A stretch of DNA of 10,161 bases from JALZHR01 sp036389695 (GTDB lineage: Bacteria > Acidobacteriota > Blastocatellia > Pyrinomonadales > Pyrinomonadaceae): the NCBI GenBank assembly GCA_036389695.1, contig DASVWG010000307.1, positions 1 to 10,161 of the forward strand, in the 5' to 3' direction. The position numbers and the translations under genes were made by a program. Positions 5,467-10,161 of the stretch are shown here, piece by piece. Within the stretch, counting starts at the first letter, position 1; each line of letters begins with the position of its first letter. The notes beneath the pieces are model-generated. The model did no database searches. It saw nothing but the letters and a program-made list of their open reading frames with translations, and had not been told where the DNA came from.

Positions 5467-7629
5467 CTATTGCTTCATCAGATGAAAATCGACGACGTTC
5501 GATTTTTCCTGAAACGATAACTGACTGTTAAATGCTTCCTCGCCGTCGGGAATCAGCCTGCGATACGTTCCGTCCGACAAAAGTTCTCGCGCCTTGACGT
5601 TATCGCGCAGATAAGACGTCAGAAATTCGTCTTTCAGATATTGTTTTAATCTGAAATCCTCAATCGGCGTCAGGACTTCGACGCGGCGGTCTAAATTGCG
5701 CGGCATCCAGTCGGCGCTGCCGATATAAACTTCTTCCGCGCCGCCGTTGGCGAAATAATAGACGCGGCTGTGCTCCAAAAGACGCCCGACGATGCTTCTG
5801 ATGCGGATATTTTCCGAAAGACCGGGAACGCCCGGGCGCAGCATACAAATTCCGCGCACGATTAAATCAATCTGGACGCCCGCCTGCGACGCTTCATAAA
5901 GCGCGCGGATAATTTCCACGTCGGCGAGACGATTCATCTTGGCGATAATCCGCGCAAATTGTCCTTTTTTCGCGTTTTCGGTTTCGCGCTTGATAAGTCT
6001 GACCATCGTTTCGCGCAGGTTTATCGGCGCAATCAGAAGTTTTTTGTAATTTTCGTGCTGCGAATAAGCGGTTAAAAAGTTGAATAACTCGGTCGCGTCC
6101 GCGCCGGTTTGCTCGTCATCGGTCAGCAAGCCCAAATCCGTGTAGAAGGCGGACGTTTGCGGATTGTAATTTCCCGTCGCCAGATGAACGTAGCGGCGCA
6201 GGTCTTCGCCTTCGCGACGGACAATCAGAGTCGTTTTGCAGTGCGTCTTCAAACCTAAAATTCCGTAAATGACGTGGACGCCCGCGCGGTCGAAGCGTTT
6301 CGCCCATTCGATATTATTTTCCTCATCAAAACGCGCTTTCAGCTCGATTAAAACCGTGACCTGCTTGCCGCGCTCGCTCGCTTCGATAAGCAGCGGCGCA
6401 ATCGGCGAATCCGCGCCGATGCGATACAGGCACATTTTGATTGCCAGAACGTCCGGGTCTTCTGCCGCTTCCTTAATAAAATCCGTGATGATGTTGTAAG
6501 GCATAAACGGATGATGCAGCAGAATGTCGCCGCGCTTGATGACGTCGAAGGTCGATTCGTCGCCGCTGAGAATCTCCGGGCGCGCGACGTGCAGCGGCGC
6601 GTCTTTCAAATCCGGGCGGTCAAGCTTGTATAAATCCATAAAATCGCAGAGATTTATCGCGCCGTCGATGTGATAAACGTCTTCGGCGGAAATCTCCAGC
6701 GAATCGGTTAAATAATTCACCATCTCGTCGGGCATATTCTTTGAAACTTCCAGCCTGACGACGTCGCCGAACCGGCGCTGCTTCAGATTTTGTTCCATCA
6801 TTTGCAGCAAATCTTCGGCTTCTTCTTCGCGCAAACCGATGTCGGCGTCGCGCGTTATACGAAACAGGTGACACGCTTCCGGCGTGCCTTCGGGAATGAG
6901 CATCTGGACATTTGCCGCTATCAAATCTTCGACCAGAACAAATCTCGCGGAATCTTTTTCGACGGGAATAAATCGCGGCACGAACGGCGGAATCTTGATT
7001 CTGACAAAAAATTCTTCGCCGACTTTATATTTATACAAAGCCTTTTCAATCCGGCGTTTGACTTTCGGTTTGACGACCAAGCCGAGATTGAGACTGCCGC
7101 CGGAGATATACGGAAACGGATGCGACGGGTCGACCGCCTGCGGCGTCAGCAACGGATAAATTTTGTGTTTGAAATACTCGTTCAGCGTTCGGCGCTCGCC
7201 GTCCGTCAGCGAATCGTGTCGCAGAATCGAGATGTCTTGTCGCGCAAGCTCCGGCAGAATGTCTTCGCGCAAACATTTCATCTGCGTGTCAATCATTTCC
7301 GTCAAACGCGTCTTTATCTCCGCCAATTGCTCCGCCGGCGTCATTCCGTCGGGAGAAACTTTATCCGCAAATTTTTCCTTTAAGCTGGAAACGCGAATCA
7401 TAAAAAATTCGTCCAGATTTGAAGAAAGAATCGTCAGAAACTTTAATCTTTCGAGAATCGGCTGCGTTTCGTCCAGGGCTTCTTCGAGAACGCGCCCGAA
7501 AAACTCAATCAGGCTCAGCTCACGGTTAAATAAAAACTCGGACGAGCGAGGCAGATGGAGAGGCAAAGAATCATTATCTTCCGGTGTGAATTGCTCGACT
7601 GGATACATTTGTCTAGCAGTATTACTCAT
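5467..7629 (-). CDS. ppk1: Polyphosphate kinase 1
   Basis: It catalyses reversible transfer of the ATP gamma-phosphate to long-chain polyphosphate. The length is about 720 aa from the chosen start, the usual PPK1 size. The N-terminal domain opens with 'FLFNRELSLIEFFGRVLEEA' and 'LKFLTILSSNLDEFFMIRV'. The C-terminal phospholipase-D-like halves carry HxK at 'KTHCK' (His463 in this numbering, equivalent to the autophosphorylated His435 of E. coli PPK), 'RYVHLATGNYN' (His482, equivalent to His454) and 'LEHSR' (His620, equivalent to His592). The 19-residue spacing of the first two is conserved, so the enzyme looks intact. I prefer ATG 7629 because GGAAG (7638-7642) sits 8 nt upstream and the extra 17 residues from ATG 7680 look non-conserved; 7680 remains possible. 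It is the first gene of the operon. Confidence 0.95.
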   Translation of the reverse strand: MSNTARQMYPVEQFTPEDNDSLPLHLPRSSEFLFNRELSLIEFFGRVLEEALDETQPILERLKFLTILSSNLDEFFMIRVSSLKEKFADKVSPDGMTPAEQLAEIKTRLTEMIDTQMKCLREDILPELARQDISILRHDSLTDGERRTLNEYFKHKIYPLLTPQAVDPSHPFPYISGGSLNLGLVVKPKVKRRIEKALYKYKVGEEFFVRIKIPPFVPRFIPVEKDSARFVLVEDLIAANVQMLIPEGTPEACHLFRITRDADIGLREEEAEDLLQMMEQNLKQRRFGDVVRLEVSKNMPDEMVNYLTDSLEISAEDVYHIDGAINLCDFMDLYKLDRPDLKDAPLHVARPEILSGDESTFDVIKRGDILLHHPFMPYNIITDFIKEAAEDPDVLAIKMCLYRIGADSPIAPLLIEASERGKQVTVLIELKARFDEENNIEWAKRFDRAGVHVIYGILGLKTHCKTTLIVRREGEDLRRYVHLATGNYNPQTSAFYTDLGLLTDDEQTGADATELFNFLTAYSQHENYKKLLIAPINLRETMVRLIKRETENAKKGQFARIIAKMNRLADVEIIRALYEASQAGVQIDLIVRGICMLRPGVPGLSENIRIRSIVGRLLEHSRVYYFANGGAEEVYIGSADWMPRNLDRRVEVLTPIEDFRLKQYLKDEFLTSYLRDNVKARELLSDGTYRRLIPDGEEAFNSQLSFQEKSNVVDFHLMKQ

Positions 7630-8003
7630 ATTTCTTACTTCCATTTGAAATTCAATGGGGAGAGCAGACGCCCAAAGCATTGCAAATCTCGTTCCACTTT
7701 TATTGAAAGAGTTAAATTATTTAATTTAAACGGCTTACGCCATACAAGAAGGGTTTTATTTAATATTTTAAAGATAGCGGAAACTGTATTAAATTATTGC
7801 ATCGGCTTGTGATTACGATTGATTATTCGTTCAGGCAGGTAATGAATCAAAAACAGCGCCTAAGACGGAAATAGATGATAAGGCGAAATTGCGTCGTTAC
7901 TGCCGAAAATGTTCCTGTAATTTTTCGACTTCGTTAAAATCAAAAGCGTCTAAATAATAATGTCTAAGCAATCTCAGGCGACGGCAAAAAAACTCAATTG
8001 ATG

Positions 8004-8019
8004 TGTCTATTAGTAGACA
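8004..8019. promoter_or_regulatory. Perfect inverted repeat, possible operator
   Basis: TGTCTA-TTAG-TAGACA is a perfect 6-bp inverted repeat with a 4-bp centre. Just to its right are CAGACA (8018-8023) and TAATAT (8040-8045), 16 bp apart, a weak promoter-like pair facing the small plus-strand gene at 8186. The arrangement suits a repressor or activator site; this is inference. Confidence 0.3.
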
Positions 8020-8076
8020 GACAAATTCATCGGGTATGGTAATATATATTCATCGAATAAATATTCTCTCCCGCTG

Positions 8077-8146
8077 CGGATATGACTTCATAAATATCCG
8101 TCGAAATAACTGTCTGCACCAAGGCTTTTAACGGACGGTAAAAAGC
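8077..8146 (+). promoter_or_regulatory. Possible structured leader of the small gene at 8186
   Basis: Two hairpins can form in tandem: CGGATAT/ATATCCG (8077-8083 with 8094-8100, 10-nt loop) and GCTTTT/AAAAGC (8124-8129 with 8141-8146, 11-nt loop). A competing pairing CCGTC/GACGG (from 8098 and ending at 8138) would disrupt both, as attenuators do. It matches no riboswitch class that I recognise. Confidence 0.25.
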
Positions 8147-8185
8147 GCTTGAGTTTCACGATGTTGCAGAAAAAGGGATGACCGT

Positions 8186-8299
8186 ATGGAAAGTTTGAAT
8201 GGTATTTTTGTGTTGTTTTCATTCTTCGTATTTTTGTTTTCGGCGTCGTGGCTGAAACAGCGGCTCGCCAATCGAAAGAATGATAACCATTCGGAATAA
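8186..8299 (+). CDS. Small single-pass membrane protein, 37 aa (candidate)
   Basis: The ATG at 8186 opens a 37-codon frame. Residues 1-6 are polar (MESLNG). Residues 7-22 are strongly hydrophobic (IFVLFSFFVFLFSASW). The tail KQRLANRKNDNHSE is basic and hydrophilic. By the positive-inside rule the C-terminus would be cytoplasmic. AGGGA (8174-8178) lies about 7 nt before the ATG, a fair ribosome binding site. The clean division into one membrane helix and a charged tail within a ribosome-bound frame is unlikely by chance, though the length is too short for certainty. I recognise no family; small membrane proteins such as transporter or kinase accessory peptides have this architecture. A hairpin-rich leader precedes it. 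Confidence 0.5.
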   Translation: MESLNGIFVLFSFFVFLFSASWLKQRLANRKNDNHSE

Positions 8300-8438
8300 G
8301 CCGCGCCGGATACGGCACGAAGGTTGCAAAAGTAGCGGCAAAGCAAAATTTATCGCATTGATTTAATACAATGGATTTATTTTGTCGTCGAGTTTTTATT
8401 TAAAGGATTTGCCCGCTCATATTTCCGGCAAGTCCGAA

Positions 8439-8444
8439 TATAAT
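8439..8444 (+). promoter_or_regulatory. Consensus -10 hexamer before the 52-codon frame
   Basis: TATAAT matches the sigma70 -10 consensus exactly. The sequence 17 bp upstream (CTCATA) is a poor -35 element and there is no extended TGn, so promoter strength is doubtful. A start near 8451 would leave a leader of about 32 nt before ATG 8483. Confidence 0.3.
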
Positions 8445-8482
8445 TCAAACGACTCTTTTCAAACTTTTTATTTATTATTTTT

Positions 8483-8641
8483 ATGTGGATAGAAAAGGCT
8501 AAATTCGTGTTCTACTACGCTGTGCTGCGGAGCGCAGTGTTTTTTGGAATTCGCCGCACCTTAAATCCTGTGGATTTCAAATGGCGCTGGAAGTATTGGA
8601 AAAACCGCAAGCGGTTCAGACACGTGTACCCTCACATTTGA
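8483..8641 (+). CDS. Small basic/aromatic protein, 52 aa (candidate)
   Basis: The frame ATG 8483 to TGA 8639-8641 encodes 52 aa. The first half (KFVFYYAVLRSAVFFGI, about 7-23) is amphipathic to hydrophobic. The second half is rich in Trp, Lys and Arg (FKWRWKYWKNRKRF, about 32-45), the pattern of a membrane-surface or nucleic-acid-binding peptide. GC is higher and codons more gene-like than in the surrounding spacer. A consensus -10 lies at 8439-8444, but no Shine-Dalgarno precedes the ATG, only T/A-rich sequence. No family is recognised. It could be a real small gene translated from a near-leaderless mRNA, or the remnant of one. Confidence 0.35.
   Translation: MWIEKAKFVFYYAVLRSAVFFGIRRTLNPVDFKWRWKYWKNRKRFRHVYPHI
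8603..8616. repeat. Short perfect inverted repeat
   Basis: AACCGC-AA-GCGGTT is a perfect 6-bp palindrome inside the 52-codon frame. ACACGTGT (8620-8627), another palindrome, lies 4 bp further on. The short loop makes a stable RNA hairpin unlikely. No function is assigned. Confidence 0.4.
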
Positions 8642-8661
8642 AAATTTCTCGCCTGCCGGAT

Positions 8662-8680
8662 GCGAAACGAAAGTTTCCGC
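8662..8680 (-). terminator. Weak hairpin after the CvpA–CAP gene
   Basis: On the minus strand GCGGAAAC can pair with GTTTCGC (one bulged G, 4-nt loop), starting 7 nt after the stop codon. No U-tract follows directly, so it may be an RNA end-protecting hairpin or chance rather than an intrinsic terminator. Confidence 0.25.
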
Positions 8681-8687
8681 TCCTGAG

Positions 8688-9650
8688 TTAATTACGAAAA
8701 TTCTGCGTCACCATTAAACCGCGCCTGCCGCCGTCCATAATTCCGATGCCGACGCGCCCGAACTGCGGTCGCAGAATATTGGCGCGATGACCGGGCGAAT
8801 TCATCAATCCGGTGTGCGCGATTTGCACGGTCGGCGCGAGCGCCAGATTTTCGCCAGCCGTCGAAAAACGCACACCGTCGCGCCGCATACGGTCAAACGG
8901 GTCGAGATTTTCCGGCGTGTTATGCGAAAAATAGCCGCGCGCAAACATATCGGCGGAATGTTTTCGGGCAACTTCGGTCAGCTCCGCATCGGCTTCGAGC
9001 GGTTTGAGACCGTTCGCGACGCGTTCGCGATTAACCATTTCCAGCATCTGCGCTTCGATTTCCGGTCGCGGGCGCACTTCCGCAACCTTAAAAGGCAGTT
9101 CGACGCGTTCGTTCGATTCGGGATGAATCGTGCGCCGGTTCAAAGTCTGCTGCACGGCTTCGCCGAAAATAGACGAAAGCGCCGTTTCCAGTTCTTCGGT
9201 GTAACCGGCAAGATAATTCGCCGTCGCGCTTTCACGCGTTTTTTCCTGCAAACCGTCGGAAAACGGCATCGAAAAAAGCATCGACGATAAAATCGCCGCC
9301 AAAATCAAACCGTTGACAAATCCCGGCAGCGTTCCCAAAAACCGGTTAATGCTGCTTTTATGAACGTCGCGCGGCAATTTTTTAAGCAAGGCGTGACTGA
9401 CAATTTGAAACAAAACGCTCGTCGCCGTCACTATCAAAACAAAGGCGAGCGGCTGATTCCAAGCTTCCGTCCAATCGTTTATCGAACCGAGCCAGCGCGC
9501 CACGGTTTGATAAAAATACAAACCCGCCAGAAAGCTTCCGACCCAGCGCAGCAAATCGAGCAAACTCAAAATAAAACCGCGCTGCCAGCCGTATAAAACG
9601 CTCAGCAAAATAAAAAATATGAGCAACAGGTCGATAAAATTAAAACTCAT
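8688..9650 (-). CDS. CvpA-family membrane domain fused to a CAP (SCP/YkwD-like) domain
   Basis: The protein has 320 aa from ATG 9650. Residues about 1-130 are a CvpA (colicin V production) type membrane domain with four hydrophobic segments and the typical start 'FIDLLLIFFILLSVLYGWQRGF' (5-26 region). A linker (about 130-195) leads to a CAP domain (about 198-320) with 'MLEMVNRERVANGL', 'HSADMFARGYFSHNTP' (His231, His243), 'GENLALAP' and 'HTGLMNSPGHRANIL' (His279, His288), the usual cysteine-poor bacterial YkwD pattern. The CAP domain should face the periplasm. CvpA proteins affect envelope homeostasis; CAP domains may bind lipid or wall components. The frame is open upstream (TTG 9668 also possible) and no Shine-Dalgarno clearly decides. 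It is 40 bp downstream of the hydroxylase gene and probably co-transcribed. Confidence 0.9.
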   Translation of the reverse strand: MSFNFIDLLLIFFILLSVLYGWQRGFILSLLDLLRWVGSFLAGLYFYQTVARWLGSINDWTEAWNQPLAFVLIVTATSVLFQIVSHALLKKLPRDVHKSSINRFLGTLPGFVNGLILAAILSSMLFSMPFSDGLQEKTRESATANYLAGYTEELETALSSIFGEAVQQTLNRRTIHPESNERVELPFKVAEVRPRPEIEAQMLEMVNRERVANGLKPLEADAELTEVARKHSADMFARGYFSHNTPENLDPFDRMRRDGVRFSTAGENLALAPTVQIAHTGLMNSPGHRANILRPQFGRVGIGIMDGGRRGLMVTQNFRN

Positions 9651-9690
9651 ATTTCTATATTGCAGCAATTCAAAGAAATTTTCAGTGCGT

Positions 9691-10161
9691 TTAATGACCT
9701 CCGGGGAAAAACGCGCGCAGCCAATCGTTCAGAACGCAGTCGATGACCAGATGAATGCGGTCGGAAGCGCCGCCGTTGCTGACGCGATGTTTGAGATTGA
9801 AATTCAGATACCAGGCTTCGCCTTCCTTCATCTCGACGCTTTGCCCGTCGAGGTAAAATTCGACCTGCGGGTTGGTCTCGACGGGAATGTGCAGGCGGAT
9901 AAAGCCGTCTTCGTAGCCGAGCTGGTAATCGCGATGCTCGCGGATATTCGCGCCCGCGCCGAGCCGCAAAAAACGCGCCGATTCCATCTCGCAGCGAAAA
10001 GCCGACAGCACTTCCGGAATATAATCGCAGCGCGCCAGCATCTCGGTGCCGGCGTATCCGTCGGCGGTGGCGGTCGGGTCTGGATAAAGCTGATTGATCG
10101 TCGCGCCGAGCGGCGCGCGCAGAGCGATGCCGCTCCAATCGCCCTCGTAATAACGGGTGTT
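9691..10161 (-). CDS. Aspartyl/asparaginyl beta-hydroxylase family protein (5' end beyond right edge)
   Basis: The last 156 codons of a minus-strand gene are visible; the frame is open to the right edge, so the start is not in the window. The family is Fe(II)/2-oxoglutarate-dependent and hydroxylates Asp/Asn side chains or small molecules. In visible numbering the iron ligands are His76 and Asp78 in 'REHRD' and His125 in 'LKHRVSN'. Arg135 in 'DRIHLVID' would bind 2-oxoglutarate. The double-stranded beta-helix stretch 'FIRLHIPVETNP' and 'EGEAWYLNF' lies between. The upstream 'YYEGDWSGIALRAPLG' (4-19) also fits the family. All key residues are present, so the enzyme looks active. The substrate is unknown; bacterial members act on peptides, amino acids or lipids. 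Confidence 0.88.
   Translation of the reverse strand, partial: NTRYYEGDWSGIALRAPLGATINQLYPDPTATADGYAGTEMLARCDYIPEVLSAFRCEMESARFLRLGAGANIREHRDYQLGYEDGFIRLHIPVETNPQVEFYLDGQSVEMKEGEAWYLNFNLKHRVSNGGASDRIHLVIDCVLNDWLRAFFPGGH

Larger units (their letters stand above)
7630..8687. other. About 1-kb region without long genes, between ppk1 and the CvpA–CAP gene
   Basis: The region is AT-rich and holds the 5' leader of ppk1 (minus strand), several palindromes and hairpins, and two short plus-strand open frames listed separately. From 7690 to 7890 I see only AT-rich DNA suited to the ppk1 promoter, with no hexamer pair good enough to name. At 7897-8049 the minus strand has an open frame with no start codon, possibly a gene remnant. 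No tRNA, IS end or known riboswitch was recognised. Confidence 0.6.

Noticed and set aside
6790..7383. 197-codon plus-strand frame opposite ppk1
   Set aside because: It is antisense to a conserved PPK1 coding region, has an unnatural Phe/Arg-rich composition and no family resemblance.
5467..7680. ppk1 starting at ATG 7680
   Set aside because: The 17 extra residues do not resemble PPK1 N-termini and the ATG at 7629 has the better-placed GGAAG; the longer form is not excluded.
8088..8318. 76-codon minus-strand frame opposite the small membrane gene
   Set aside because: It has no ribosome binding site and a random-looking composition, and a rival frame overlaps it; the plus-strand 37-codon frame is better supported.
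9647..10138. 163-codon minus-strand frame rich in Arg
   Set aside because: It is a shadow of the beta-hydroxylase gene; the other frame carries the iron-binding His/Asp motifs and stays open to the right edge.

Overview
This looks like a chromosomal segment of a free-living, Gram-negative-type bacterium of moderate GC content. Genes are noticeably GC-richer than the AT-rich spacers. Exported proteins, a small PadR regulator, a CvpA–CAP fusion and secreted kinase-like proteins are together reminiscent of Acidobacteriota, perhaps Blastocatellia. That assignment is inference from gene character; there is no rRNA or other direct taxonomic marker. No mobile element, prophage or CRISPR array was seen.

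Left part (1-2200). The 5' end of an HD-superfamily phosphohydrolase gene runs off the left edge on the minus strand. A tRNA-Thr(CGU) follows, with a near-consensus promoter and a strong hairpin terminator. Next come a PadR-family regulator with a palindrome across its likely promoter, about 400 bp without a convincing gene, and an exported dual-specificity-type phosphatase. That phosphatase shares a bidirectional terminator with the convergent operon to its right.

Centre (2210-7629, all minus strand). This is the most interesting block. In transcription order it holds polyphosphate kinase (ppk1), an exported protein with kinase-like motifs, a 360-bp spacer filled by a 21-bp tandem repeat, a second paralogous exported kinase-like protein, and a DUF4956 membrane protein. 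The DUF4956 start overlaps the end of the gene before it by 8 nt. DUF4956 proteins are often found beside VTC-type polyphosphate polymerases and CotH-type secreted kinases, so this set looks like an analogous polyphosphate / secreted-kinase module built from different parts. The repeat reads on the plus strand as a heptad coiled coil (V at a, I at d). Its variation is largely synonymous, but one unit carries an amber stop and no start signal is evident.

Right part (7630-10161). About 1 kb has no long gene but contains palindromes, hairpins and two candidate small membrane/basic proteins of 37 and 52 aa. Beyond it, on the minus strand, lie a CvpA–CAP fusion protein and, upstream of it, the 3' part of an aspartyl/asparaginyl beta-hydroxylase gene that runs off the right edge.
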